Positions 12,399 through 24,365 of a stretch of DNA of 64,000 bases are shown here, piece by piece; position 1 is the stretch's first letter; every line of letters starts with the position of its first letter. This DNA comes from Spironucleus salmonicida (taxonomy: Eukaryota; Fornicata; Diplomonadida; Hexamitidae): positions 1,000,001 to 1,064,000 of the forward strand of contig CM035322.1 in the NCBI GenBank assembly GCA_000497125.2, written 5' to 3'. The position numbers were made by a program, and so were the translations under genes. A model generated the notes under the pieces. The model was not told where the DNA came from and made no database searches. It saw nothing but the letters and a program-made list of their open reading frames with translations.

Positions 12399-12629
12399 AT
12401 GATGTTTATTAAAAAATCTTCATCTGCCTATCTAATTCCCCCAAAATCACCAAGTAGTACAAAATTATTAACACTAGTACCATCAGCAACTATGAATAAA
12501 GTAGTTGGGAGATAAATAGACGAAAAACTAGAATCTCTTTATCAACTGAGCACGGATGAAGAATCTTGTTTACATGATGATAATACAAGGTTATTTCCTG
12601 GATTTAAGTTTATGAATACTCTTAAGTGA
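12399..12629 (+). CDS. Small conserved-looking protein (76 aa), family member 1
   Basis: A short frame with one TAA as Gln, ending AAG-TGA. It begins with two Met codons. The product has a Ser/Pro-rich start (IPPKSPSST), then KLLTLVPSATMNKVV and an acidic stretch (LYQLSTDEESCLHDD). It resembles the tiny protein encoded at 49833-49991 over about 35 residues: PP[KR]SP, L..LVP, N, then LST..E. That supports both being real genes. It stands alone in an AT-rich region. Function unknown. Confidence 0.55.
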
Positions 12630-13578
12630 TTGAATTATTTATCAGCTCCTAGCATGTAGTTTAACTTTATATTTTTAGCCCTATTTGTAACTGATTCTGA
12701 TCTAATATATCAATAAAATTATATAAACTTACATATCTAAAATTATAATCTTATTTAGTTTGAAATTTATATATATAAATTTAAATTTAAATAATAAGTT
12801 TCCAATTGATATAGATAATTTATTTTAAATAACATAATATTATATACTTACTAATTAACATTGCTAAAATTGAAGAAAATACGTTAATTATACTCATCAT
12901 CTATACAAATAAAAAATACTATCTATAAATACTATGACCCTTATTATCAACTTAAATTGAGTAATATAGTAGCATAAACACTAACTACAGTTCTATACAG
13001 ATTTTTCTAAACTTTTATAAGGTAAATATTGCAATTAAAATATAAACATTAGTAGGAAAATTACTTTTCCTCATAATGCAATAAAAATATAGTGTTTTCT
13101 TAGCAAACATATAATTCGTTTATATAACCTCTTACACTTTATACGAAAAATATTCATTATCAAATAAAATTTAAATACGAATATTGCTTTAAATGTCTTT
13201 ATTTTGCATTAATTTTAGATTTACTAAATAATTTAAATGAATATTTACTGGGATAACCTCATAACAGTGCATCATTTGTAATTTTATATGATGCACACAC
13301 AATTACATGATCTTTTAGTTTACTAAATAGATTTATATTCAAATTAAATTTTGCAAGCAATGAATTTGTTTATGGTATTAATAAAAATATAGTTTCTTTA
13401 TTATTAAGATTCATAGAACCCCATTGTAAGAATAACATTATGTATAATCAATAATTAAATTCTGTAATCGAAAGCTTCTGTTAAATCTAAATTATCAATA
13501 TATTTCATTTATTTCACCAATCTGTATTTACTATATCACAAATCAAACCGAAAATATGCCAATATACATATCATAGCC
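12630..13578. other. AT-rich region, no gene seen
   Basis: AT-rich sequence of low information with no convincing frame on either strand and no RNA gene recognised. Confidence 0.5.
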
Positions 13579-14313
13579 TCACTTAACTCTCATACCAAAA
13601 CTCTTCTCTACGTAATAATTGATAATTTCCTGATTTTCTTTCTTTATTTCCTTTAACTTCTTGACGTCTTCAACATCAACATCTGAAATCTAAACATTCC
13701 AGTCCCCATCTTAAATTTTATCTTATTACTCTTCTTAAATTCCAATTTCATTTAGCCTTTTCATTCCTTCTTCACCTTTCCACATTATCACAATTTTAAT
13801 TTTGTTAATTTTTAATACGCCAAATTCGCTTTAAATTGCGTTGACCAAACTGGCAGCTTATTCACTTGCTGGGAAACTATTTATTTAAAAGCCGATTTCA
13901 TGAATTGCATTTTCTAGCATCTGGAATGGGATTTATTTTCCAGTTTAAATATGGGTACATCTTTGTTACGCTTATGATATCACTTCCTTGCGAATTCTTG
14001 AGCTTTCGTGCTTCCTTTCCTAATTAGAAAGGGATAGGCGGCCTTCTGTGATAATTTTATTGCAAATAGTTGTTTTATTGAGTGTTTAGAAGGAGGCTTG
14101 TAACGTAGCGTTTGTTGCCAGCTCGCCTTGCGCAACATTTGTGAAAACATCTTCTGTCTAAAGAACGTTTGAGAGGTCGGTTTCAGTACCATTTTTGTAT
14201 GCATTGATCTTGTTCTGATAGCATGCTAGCTCGAAATGATTGTCTTTAATGTCAATTTGAATCGTAATTACGTTGGTAAGCCACTTTTATGTTTGGGGCA
14301 GTATTCTTGTCAT
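13579..14313 (-). CDS. SBDS: Ribosome maturation protein SBDS
   Basis: 244 residues with frequent TAA/TAG as Gln. The N-terminal FYSH domain is clear: QKWLTNVITIQ, FELACYQNKINAYKNG, and LQTEDVFTNVAQGELA match SBDS closely. IPFQMLENAIHEIGFQIN is the central helical domain, and the C-terminal part matches the RNA-binding-like third domain in length. SBDS acts with the GTPase EFL1 to release the anti-association factor eIF6 (Tif6) from pre-60S ribosomes in the cytoplasm. The length is close to the usual 250. An unknown gene on the same strand ends 44 bp upstream. Confidence 0.9.
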
Positions 14314-14357
14314 TACGAATAAAAATAATATAAAATATATAATAGTAATGAAATTAT

Positions 14358-14672
14358 TCATTTGTAGAAATCGATAAATCTTATTTTGATTTCAGTGTCA
14401 GCTTCTGCTTTTACTGTTTTTGTTAAGCTAACAACATCATCATCGCTAGTTTTATCACAAATTTCCATGTCATTGACATAATAGCCTTCTAAGCCTTTTA
14501 AGCTAAAAATAATCTCTACGGTTTGAGCTACAGATGATTTAAAGATAAAATCACCAATACCACGCTCTGAACTGACTCTTATTTGAGAATTTTTGATGAG
14601 ACATTCACAGTTATTAAATGAAATTATTTCAAGCATTTTTAGAAGTGAATACATTATACTAGATGTCTACAT
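14358..14672 (-). CDS. Hypothetical protein (104 aa)
   Basis: A compact frame ending in TGA. It probably starts at the ATG at 14672 (MQTSSIMYSLLK); a second in-frame ATG is 18 bp downstream. Predicted strands alternate with charged loops (GIGDFIFKSSVAQTVEIIFS), giving a small beta-sandwich look. There is no signal peptide or membrane segment. I recognise no family. It is followed 44 bp later by SBDS on the same strand. Confidence 0.65.
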
Positions 14673-15047
14673 AAAATAATATTTGTAATACAAATCACAT
14701 TAAAAAGATTGATAATATATAAATGATATACAGAATTAATAGTTTATTTATATCTATCTATATCTATACCTACTATTAAATCTCATTTATCAATATTAGC
14801 TACTTTGCAAATAACTATATATTGCAGTGAATATATTTTAAGATATAAACACAATAATCAGCATTGTTATAATACTTTAAACGTGTTATTTTGTATAGAT
14901 GATAAAGATTAATATAAAAAACTCGAGTTTATAATTAAATTTTTATTGAATAATTTAATCTTTTAAGTTTAGAGTATTTTATGGGAGTATAATTATAATT
15001 AAATTTATTTTATGGCATCTAAATGATAAAACAAATATAAACGAGAA
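14673..15047. other. AT-rich intergenic region
   Basis: AT-rich, with a short run of TATC-type repeats near 14750. No gene seen. Confidence 0.45.
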
Positions 15048-16274
15048 TCACTTCCTAGCTCCTATGATTTATCTTTACTATTAATCAAGCTATTTTAGTA
15101 ACTTAGAGATTTAATCATTTTTCTTTCTAAGCTAAATGTTATTTTATTCTATTAATCTTATTGCGCTTTCATCTTTTTCTAATATTTCCTTTTACAATAA
15201 TGTGCATTAGGTCTGGTAGTAGTGCAACTAGTCAACGGAGGAATCATCAGATTATTTTTCATATTCCTATAATTTTTCTAAATAAATTTTATTCTAATAC
15301 TATAACTAGTATAAATTATTATTTTCAATATAAGTATTAAAATTAACTGATAGTAGTTAAACTTAAGTGGTTAGTGGGTTTTATGGCTTAAAAAAATTGA
15401 AAGTTTCCACTTCTCGAGAAAGCTACTCATACTTTTATTTTACATCATTTAATTCCTATTATATTATCAAGCTTTCTTGTTTATCCGTAACTTATGGCTA
15501 TTATAAAACTTAATAAGATTAGTTTTAAATTGATTCTTATACAATAGGTTATTAAAAACTTGTAGGAGTCTATAAAAACTTAAGATCATATGGTTCTTAC
15601 ATAACTATAGTACTTGTTGTACTAATAGTTCTTAATGACTTTTTAGATATTTTTTCTTATACTTTTTGCTCATTTTTAGATAGATTCACTTGGGGTATGT
15701 CGATAATAGGATTTTCTGGCACTATCACTTTAATAGTAGATCGTTAACTCTTTTATGGTAAAGGTTCAATTTAAATTAAGTCAGAGTCAGGTGTACTAGA
15801 AGTATCTGCTGATGTGTTATTTTACTATATTAGATCATGTTAAGGCTATATAGGAATGGATTCATTAAAAGTCTGCTTCTACATTTATAAAGAGTACGGA
15901 GATCTAATTGATATGTTGTAAACTGGTAAATTTTGTTGCGATAAATTTGTTTGAATCTATAAAAGGGGCTTCGATGATTATACAGGAATTTCTGTAAGGT
16001 TGGTAAGCTTTTACAAATCAGCAGATTTTTCTTCCTCTTGAGATTTAGATTTCTCTTTTTATGGCGAGTCTTTCCAAGCTCCCCATTCTTCATTATTAGT
16101 TTATTCCCATTCATCACCTCCAGTTCCCCATTCGTTATTCTATTAAGCAGTGTCTTATTATGTTGGCAATGTAATTTGCTCTTATTTACTCTCATTTGAA
16201 AGAGTAGGTTACATATTTTAGTCGTTTACTACTACTTATTTAGAAAAGTCTAAAAAATCATCAAAATCCATCAT
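15048..16274 (-). CDS. Gln-rich coiled-coil protein of unknown function (408 aa)
   Basis: The frame is open for 409 codons only if TAA and TAG are read as Gln; most of its many Gln are TAA. The N-terminal region is acidic with repeated Trp motifs (NEWGTGGDEWE, EEWGAWKD), resembling short adaptor-binding peptides. The middle is Ser/Thr/Pro/Gln-rich and probably disordered. The C-terminal third (from about DSSVDQLHYYQTQ) is a coiled coil ending ARK. It may be a trafficking or cytoskeletal accessory protein, but that is only a guess from the Trp motifs and coil. It starts with two adjacent Met codons and ends AAG-TGA. Confidence 0.8.
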
Positions 16275-16809
16275 TTATAATAAATATGTTTCTCTGGAAA
16301 TTATAGAAATATTGATAGTAATTTATAACTACATACAGTTTCAATTTAATTATATATATATTTTAATATATAAATATATTCAATTAAAAATAGGATTTTT
16401 AAATCTTTAAACCATAAAAAGTAATATTAATAATTATATTTATAAAAGAAATAGGAAAATTTCTTAATTAATTAGCAACAAACTATTAATTACTATTATT
16501 CTGTATATTAATAAAATGTATTACTCCATTTATAAATTGTATATTTTGCTTAATTACATGCTAAAACAAATCTAGTAAATTAGTATTCGGCAATTGCTAG
16601 TAGTACTTTATTAAGAAACAAAAATACATTATAAAACTGATTTTATAATAAATCTCGACACTCTCAAATAACTATTTTAAACAATCTTAAATTCTAATTT
16701 TAGCATCACCACATTATCTAATTAAAACAAATTTCTATTAATAACATTTTAGGAACAAATATCCACAGCATTCTTAACTCTAAATATTCGATCTATTAAC
16801 TTCACATTC
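16275..16809. other. AT-rich region, no gene seen
   Basis: AT-rich sequence between two genes read leftwards. No further feature seen. Confidence 0.5.
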
Positions 16810-18540
16810 TCACTCTATCTACCTTAGGTACTTGACCACGTCCTCTAGCTGCACTCTCTGCTCAAACTTTTAGCTCAAATCAAAAATACACTAGTTAAGC
16901 TCTGGAAGGCTCTAATTGAAATGAATTTCCCGAAAAACACCAACTAGCGCGATAATCCATGCCACAATTTCAACACTGACCTCCGTAACTTCAGCAAAAG
17001 CGCTCTGAACGAGCATCCCGTACGCCCTGAAAATCTGTTGTTGCTGTGTCGATCCGCTGCTCACATCGCACTGAACAGTCGCAAGCGGGCTGAGCTCTGA
17101 GATGAGCGCCTATACACCAGCTAAATCTTCACTTTTCTCGTACAGAAACTGCTCATTTTTGAACTAATTCCCAATAATTTCCGCAGTTTTCCGTGTTCCC
17201 TTGGAAGTGAATTTTCCGTCCATTATTATTATATGCCCGCACATGCTTTCCAATATTTTTGCATTACCTAATTTCCAGTTCACTCCTTCTCTAAAAGAAC
17301 TGAAAAGCTGATTTGTAAGTGTAATTTACAGTATCTATTGCGCCAAAAAAATACTGTAAACGCTCGCGACGAGGCTGTCAGAAATGTGTTGTTCGGCCGA
17401 ATTTTTGAGCCGCTCCAGCAACGAATTCTGCACTAAATCACCGATCTGGGCCTTTTTCACGAACTGCTCATCGAACCCGAAAAGTGCATTCTTGACGAAT
17501 CCGGAAAGGTGCATTTTGAGCTGATATAACGACTCCATCTCCGCTTTTGAGGTGCCAATGTCGCAGTAGGGCTGCAGCGCCCGGAGTTGGAACGACTGCG
17601 CGCCGTCGAGCTGCGCGAGCGCGATCCGGAGCTGGTTTTCTACCTCGCAGTCGATCGATTACTGCGTGCTTTGCGCGATTAGAGAGGCTAGAGCGTCGAA
17701 AACGTCCTGGAAGTCGTCGTTCTCCACTAGCTCGATTTATAACTTTTCCAGGACCTTCTCGGCCAAAATTTCATCGATTTCGGCGTCCAAGCCTACGCAG
17801 ACATCATACACGTCGCTGTCGGCGTCCAGGTCCGCGATTTCCTCGCGCAGCATCTCAAGGACGCAGTTCTGCACCTCCAGAAGGCTACCGAACGCGCCTG
17901 CGCGCAGAGTCTTCACAAGCCAGTTTTTGACGAAATTTGCGCGCAGCTATGCGCGGAAAATAGACGGCGGAGCGTGCAGGTCGCTCCCATTAGCGATCTG
18001 GGCGAGAACTGCGAACTTCCTATGGCTCCGCACGCCCAGTCTACGCAAAATTTCTACGCTCTCCCAGTTTGCGTTTATATACGTTAAAATAACTGTCTAG
18101 TTCAGCGCCAGCTACGCGTGCAGCGTAGCGTCCGTGGCCGCCTGTTGGAAGGTCTGGAGTGCAACTTTCGCGGCACCGCAGACGTCCGTGAAGCTGGGAA
18201 AGTTCATGAAGGTGTCGCGCGATTTGCTGGCGCGCGACCTGATGATCTCCTGCACCAAAACGGCGCGCTTTGCGGCGAAGTTCTCGTTGAAAACTGCTAG
18301 TTTTCGCGAAAGATTTTAGTACGTCTTCTGCTGGAATTCTGCGTGGCTCGTGGCCTGCTGGAGCTGGTTTCGAAGCGTCTGGAGCGGTGCTGCAGAGCTC
18401 TGCAGGACGCTTTTGGTATTCTATATTTCGCGGGAAATTTGCTAATAGTAGTTCGAGTTTTCTGCAAGAATTTTTTCAGCCTTTTAGTGGATTTCAGCGA
18501 TCGAGGCAGAGCTGTAGAGCCCGTCAGTGATTTACTGCAT
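16810..18540 (-). CDS. Large alpha-helical protein, tethering-complex-like (576 aa)
   Basis: A 577-codon frame with scattered TAG/TAA and GC-rich codons. An N-terminal coiled coil (residues about 10-80, with many Gln, Ser and Ala) is followed by a long, almost wholly helical body. The arrangement recalls CATCHR-type vesicle tethers (COG, exocyst, GARP subunits), which start with a coil and continue as helical rods. No sequence signature proves this. There is no signal or membrane segment. Composition is much more GC-rich than the flanking genes, except the last 300 bp (C-terminal end), which are AT-richer. Confidence 0.75.
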
Positions 18541-18719
18541 TTTTGATAATATGTTGAGTAATACTGTTATTATACATAATAAATGTAACTGGGTGAGTAC
18601 TTGTCAGAATTGGATATATCTTATTATATTATTTTATAATTAAAATTACTGGCTGTTAATATTTTTATATTTTTGATTTGATAAAGTCAAATATTATATT
18701 AGCGTAAGTAAAACCTAGA

Positions 18720-19754
18720 ATGAAAGAAATAATTGACATTCTTTATAATCAGCCTGAAATTTCCCTATCTGACGGTTATTACTAGCTTAACTTCAAATAT
18801 TTTAAAGATATTCATAATATTGATCAGATTTATGTAAATTTTAAGGATGATATTTCGATAAAAATTATAAATGATTTAAATAGACTTTTTTAGTACACCG
18901 AGTATTTTCATACATCTGAAATAAAAGTTTAGATATTCCGACTGACATATTTGATAGTAAAAACATTAAATATCGAGTATTCCCAGTCATTTTAGGAAAT
19001 AATCGCAATGTCATTGTTGTTATAAAACTACTCTGAATTAAAAGCATACCTACTAGGAAAATAAATATTACTGGAAAATTCAGAGTTTTACGATAATTCG
19101 CCGTCTTTAGATCTATTCGCGTAATAGGTTTTAAGAATCATAAAATATGCATGTAGAGATGTTTATAATTTAATACTTAGTGTTGAACTTCCACCATCAA
19201 CTTTCATTTGTAGACTTATTCGCCCTCTATTCGCTAGAGAATTAGCATTTTACCAGTGCTTAAAACTGTTTAACTTCACTATCCTGAATTTTGTTTTGCT
19301 AAAATATATATGCGCTAGTTTTATTTTATATTGGTTCGATGGAAATGTCGTAAATGATGAAAGCTTAATTTTATTAACTTTACTTCGTAGTGATAGATAT
19401 TCGGCTAATAACTTCTCATCTGACGACATCATTACACGAACACTCTCTTTAGTAAATATTTTTAACAATGAAGCAAACATGGTATTCCAATAAAAAGATT
19501 TAAATAACAGAAATTATCAACTAGATATAAACTATTTCTACCATCGGAACCTGAATATATATAACAACACTATTACAGACGAAGCTCAAATCACCAAAAT
19601 TAAAACTAACCAATATATTCAACTCCTAGATCTTATAGAGTATTCTACTAGAATCAAAGACGCGGAAAACGTTAAAAAGGTGATTGACTTCGCCAAAACC
19701 TGGCTGGAAGCCCTCAATTTTAAAAAATTTGTTTACTACAACTAGCGGAAGTGA
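18720..19754 (+). CDS. TBC-like (Rab GTPase-activating) protein, divergent
   Basis: 344 residues with TAA/TAG as Gln. The region around residues 165-270 resembles the C-terminal half of a TBC domain: LFARELAFYQCLKLFNF corresponds to the REMPL....WD segment, followed by FVLLKYICASFILYWFDGN and a DESL..LTLL stretch. TBC proteins speed GTP hydrolysis on Rab GTPases. The catalytic IxxDxxR arginine and YxQ glutamine motifs are not visible, so GAP activity is doubtful. AT-rich codons. It ends AAG-TGA 56 bp before the MIF gene on the same strand. Confidence 0.6.
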
Positions 19755-19810
19755 AAATTTATTTTACGCTTACTATATGAATTTACGCTTTTTTCGCCCG
19801 CTCCAAAATC

Positions 19811-20158
19811 ATGCCCTGCGCAATTATACACTCAAACGTGAACATCGACCAGGCGAAGTCCGACCAGCTCACATCCGAAATTTCAAGAGTGATTGCGAAG
19901 TGTGCAGACAAGCCGGAGGCATACGTTATGGTTGGATACCAGCACGTCGTTTCGCTCGCGTTTGGCGGATCAAACTAGCCAGCTGCCTTTGTCGAACTCT
20001 CTTCTATCGGGGCCCTCGACCCTGACAAAAACAAGACGATGTCCCAACAGATTTCGCAAAAATTCGCAGAACTTCTTAGTATTGACGGTTCGCGCGTTTA
20101 CGTCACCTTCACTGAGGTGAAGCCCTCAAATTGGGGGTTCAACGGAACTACCTTCTGA
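19811..20158 (+). CDS. MIF: Macrophage migration inhibitory factor homologue
   Basis: 115 residues, the usual MIF length. It starts MPCAII, so removal of Met exposes the catalytic N-terminal proline of the tautomerase fold. Family landmarks follow: KPEAYVMVGYQH, LAFGGSNQPAAFVELSSIGAL, SRVYVTFTEV and the terminal WGFNGTTF. MIF proteins form trimers with keto-enol tautomerase activity and, in parasites, are secreted and mimic the host cytokine. There is no signal peptide, as is normal for the family. One TAG is read as Gln. The gene is GC-richer than the TBC-like gene before it. Confidence 0.92.
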
Positions 20159-20209
20159 TGATTTTATTCTTATTATTATATAATATATAGTTTATTATTT
20201 TTGGTATAA

Positions 20210-20656
20210 ATGACCTCGACGGGAACGCAGTACTCGTCATTTTCAACCCCGAAAACACCTGTACCCAACTCAATGCGGCTTGCAATTATAGAGTTATATA
20301 AAGAGCGGGTTGCGATTATCGATATAGCGAAATTCACGTAGCGATCCCAGTCCACGATTTCGTCAATAATTAGCATATATCTGAATGAAAATCGGATACT
20401 ATCAAAGGGACGAGGAGGTAGGAACAAGCGGCTATCAGCAGGCCAAATTTAGATGGTACAGAAATTACATAAAAATGGAATGTCGATTCGCAAAATATCA
20501 ACCTATCTCCGAATATCTTATGGAATTTAACTTGGAAAAACGCAAATAGGAACGCTAGTTAAGCGAGAAGTCAACGAGGTGTGTGTTTAGTTTGACTTTG
20601 ATCAGGAGTTCGTTGACTTTAATGAACAGATCGGTAGTTTTTAACAGCTGGATTGA
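20210..20656 (+). CDS. Orphan helix-turn-helix DNA-binding protein, transposase-like N-terminus
   Basis: 148 residues with several TAG/TAA as Gln. Two successive HTH-like segments are visible: MRLAIIELYKERVAIIDIAK with TISSIISIYL, then a GRGGRNKRLS linker, then IQMVQKLHKNGMSIRKISTY with a further helix. This is the paired-type layout of Tc1/mariner and IS630-family transposases. The acidic C-terminus has no DDE domain, and no terminal inverted repeats were noticed. It could be a domesticated transposase DNA-binding domain or a transcription factor. It begins 51 bp after MIF. Confidence 0.65.
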
Positions 20657-20666
20657 TCGAAATAAT

Positions 20667-20942
20667 TCACTTTCTTGCGGTTTGAATGCCCAACTTATCA
20701 GTGCTAGAATTGCTGTTTTTGCTGCTGCAGAAGCTCTTAGATAGCTTCAAGCCATGAGTGGGCTGAAGCTGCTTTACCAGTAAATCTTGCTAGTTTGCCG
20801 AATTGGTTAAAGTGCTATACTTTTCAGACGTGCTATTTTCCAGTGAAAACAAACAATCTGATGGAGGAGGCTTACGGTACTGGTCTTTAAGTTACTGTGA
20901 ACTATAGAAAGAAACTAGGGTTTTATTGTTAAGATTCAACAT
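20667..20942 (-). CDS. Small protein (91 aa), paralogue A
   Basis: MLNLNNKTLVSFYSSQQL, then PPPSDCLFSLE, NQQDLLVKQL and a Ser/Asn-rich tail ending ARK-TGA. A second gene of exactly the same length at 21660-21935 encodes a clearly related protein, so both are real. Gln codons differ between copies (CAA here against TAA there in the NQQDLL motif), which supports the code. This copy is the GC-richer one. It ends 10 bp from the convergent HTH gene. No family recognised. Confidence 0.72.
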
Positions 20943-21659
20943 TTATGAAAACTGATAACACTGGTTTTTATCTTATATATTATATATTTAAGATGAATAT
21001 AGAGTTTCTAATCAATATATGTTTCCATCTATTCTTTGTGAATTGTAACTAAAATGAAATTCAATTAAATTATTCTAATATGATGGTAAAATAGATTTAA
21101 ATTAATTAATTAATTTTTGATATTCATACAAAGAATAATATATGACAATAAAAATGTAATGTAAAAACTAAATGGACTGGTCAATTTAACGATTTGTTTT
21201 ATTATTTTAATAGAATAATTATATAATAGTTTTGATTACAAACATTGATAATTTTAATCAATAATTTTTCATTCGTTAGATTACTTAAAATAATATTACT
21301 CTATTTTACTTATATATACAAAACTTATTATAATCTTAAACAATTAATTAAATTACATGATATTATTTCATAATGGGAATTATCTCATGGTTTTGTATGT
21401 AATATTTTTTAGATTGAAACTAACTATAATAATATATAATATTCGAAATAAGAAATTAAAAATATTCAGTGAAACAGCATATCCTAAAAATTTAGTAATT
21501 CTTCGTTGATATTTTTCTAAAATTTCGTTAATTAATCTCCTATAAAATTAATTCAATGAAATTAAAAAAATATCTAACAATAAATTAAAATATTATAATA
21601 ATAAAATGTGTTAATATGATTTTAACCTTGGATTCATCACCAAAAGCATTTTTAACGAT
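20943..21659. other. AT-rich spacer between the two small paralogues
   Basis: AT-rich, no gene seen. It separates two copies of a small gene in the same orientation. Confidence 0.5.
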
Positions 21660-21935
21660 TCACTTTCTCGAAGATAGAGCATTAAACTTATCAGTTCTAT
21701 GGTCATTATTCTTATTATTAATGAAGCTTTGTGATAATTTAAGTTTATTAGAAAGCTTAAGCTAACTAACTAGTAAATCTTATTAATTTGTAGATTTGCT
21801 TAATACACTGTATTTCTTAGAAATATCACCTTCTAAAATAAGTAAGCAATCGGTAGGTGGTGGTTATTAATAGTGATATTAAAGTTAAGGCGAGCCAAAG
21901 AACGATACCAATGTTCTCTCATTTAGATTCAACAT
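21660..21935 (-). CDS. Small protein (91 aa), paralogue B
   Basis: MLNLNERTLVSFFGSPQL, PPPTDCLLILE, NQQDLLVSQL and a tail ending SSRK-TGA. It is collinear with paralogue A at 20667-20942 and of identical length. This copy is much more AT-rich, and most of its Gln codons are TAA. The shared N-terminus and the PPP-DCL and NQQDLLV motifs are the conserved parts. Function unknown. Confidence 0.72.
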
Positions 21936-23940
21936 TTAAAAAAACTATTAACACATATTATTAACTATGTTATATAAGTAGTCGAAACAATAAGGTTTTG
22001 ATACTAATATCAATAATATTTAATATATCTAATAATATTTAATATGTGTGAGTTATTAAAATTTAGTATTAGTATTTAGACATAATTATTTGAATATAAA
22101 GTTTTATAATAATACAATTAGTTTGAAGTATAATTCAACATATAGAATATTTGGTATTTTTAGAATATTAAAATTTACTTATACTAATTATTAATAACTC
22201 AGCCATACCATTTGTTTTAATTTTGCTAAATCTATTATGTTTTTTTATTATTATAGTTATTAGTGTAACGGTGATTATTTGCATGAATAAACTTACTCCT
22301 ACAATATTAAAGAAACAAGTTAGTTTTTTAATCAGGTTTTGTTAAATACCCATATATTCTAACAAAGCAATATATGCAAGTAATACAATATAATTAATTA
22401 ATTATGAAATAAATTTATCATATAATCAAATAATAATAAGTATTTTATTAATTCATTTTAACTATTAATATACTCTAACTCTTAATCATAATTGTAGTAT
22501 AAATCTAAGACATTAGATCTATGTGACACAAATATCAAATCACTACTATGTTTACTAGTTTTATTAAAGGATTCACATTTTACTTTTAATTATTAAATAT
22601 ACTGCATAATTATTTAAAATAATTCAAAAATAACTCGCCATAATTACTATCCTTATAGGTATTCAAATATTACACTGTAAATGTCCTAATGTTAATAGTC
22701 CTCAATATTAAAACGATAGAAAATAAGAATCTTAAAAATTTTATCTGTGAAAATCTCAGAAAATATGTATATTACAATATTAAATTTTTGACTCAAAATC
22801 ATTTAATGCAGTAAATTATATAATATAAATTGCCAAACCTGAATCACTATTAAAATGAGACTCATTTTAAAAAATGCATTTAAATTTAAGTAACTGAAAA
22901 AACAGAGAAAGTAAAATTATATAATATAAGAAGCTGAAGTACTAGTACCAGAGATTAATTAATGTGAAATTATCGTCCTTGATGTCCCTTTATGGGATAT
23001 CAAATCAATATAATAATGACATATAAATTAATATCTATATTGGTTACAGAGTTTGTTTGAATGCATATAATTTAAATATTATTGTAATTCTTCAAAATAT
23101 ATCTATGCCTTCTTATTAAATTATATAACACATATATTTTATTACGCAATTTAACCATACTCATTATAAATAAATTTAATATTTAATTTTATAAGAGTTA
23201 TAACTATTATTTTTGACTTATATAATTTAGTAGATAGTAAATTATCAGTGATTTTTACTAATGTATTTTTAATATTAATATGATGGTATTATACAATACT
23301 TGATTATATGGTATAACATTATATATTTTATAATATTTTTATAGATTATAGTTTAATATTTGGAAATTACAATCAAAAATTATTTACTATTAACATTTTA
23401 CAGGCAAACTATACATAACATAAATAAAAATGACTATATTAATAATAGAACTTTTAAATATAAGTAAATAATTAAGAGTTTTCGGTGTTATATTATTTAA
23501 TTATGTATTATACTATATTTTAAAAATAAGACTTCTTTTCTTAGATTACGAACAAATATTATTTTGCAGATAATAATTATATTATTATTTATTCAACTAG
23601 GCAAATTAATTTACTTAATAATACATTATCTAATATATAATAAATCATTATTATATGGTTAAATATAATTATTTCAAATATGATATATACTATTAGTATT
23701 TTATTATTCTAAATAGTTTCATCATGTTACATGTAATTATTTATAAACATATTATTATTGATATTATTATAAAGAATTAATAGATAATAATATAACTATA
23801 TTAACTATTTTAGTTTTATACTCCTATTGTTTATTAATATTGTGTAAATTGATTCATAATCACAATATACAGGCACTTAATTTCAAACTACTATTAAAAA
23901 TTAATATGGTAATTATATGTAATCTAAAATTGCTACATAA
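21936..23940. other. AT-rich region, no gene seen
   Basis: Two kilobases of very AT-rich sequence with no protein-like frame. A short inverted repeat (GATGTCCCTTTATGGGATATC) lies near 22980; its meaning is unknown. Confidence 0.5.
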
Positions 23941-24354
23941 ATGGGATGCCTCGTATCTATTCCTTCAGACGACATACTATTTCTGATGAAGGAACCAAAG
24001 GAGAAGGACACTCTACCGCCATGGATGATAGGTGAGGAAGGAGACACAATTTAACCATTACCAGTTAACCCACAAAAGTCGAAATAATGTTAGCCTAATT
24101 AGACGATATTATTATGCATGGATTAACCAGACTCCGCATAGCCATTTGAAATGCTTTAGTAACCGTAGCTAGAAGACTGTTCGAAGCTAGGGATGTTTGA
24201 TAACCAAAGCGTGGACTATAAATCTGTAGTTTGGAACTATACCAAGAAGACGAAATTTGACTAGGACATCTGCAATATCAATCTGTTGAAGGATGAGATG
24301 GGTATTGAAAGCATTCACGAGGAGGATAGTTGTGGAACCAGTGAATAGTAGTGA
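23941..24354 (+). CDS. Hypothetical protein with N-myristoylation/palmitoylation signal (137 aa)
   Basis: The product starts MGCLVSIPSDD: Gly2 with Cys3 and a Ser at position 6 fits dual acylation for membrane attachment. The rest is polar, rich in Gln, Asp and Glu, with short Trp/Leu motifs (PPWMIGEE, VVWNYTKKTKF), and is probably disordered. Thirteen Gln are encoded by TAA or TAG. No domain recognised. It ends 11 bp from the convergent JJJ1 gene. Confidence 0.72.
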
Positions 24355-24365
24355 TTATCGTAGTT

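Noticed and set aside
20176-20427. Minus-strand frame with plausible composition
   Set aside because: It overlaps the HTH gene on the + strand, has no TGA before it runs into the MIF gene on the opposite strand, and shows no family features.
22975-23005. Short inverted repeat near 22980
   Set aside because: Isolated in an AT desert with no neighbouring gene or T-run; one short hairpin in this composition is not evidence of an RNA gene.
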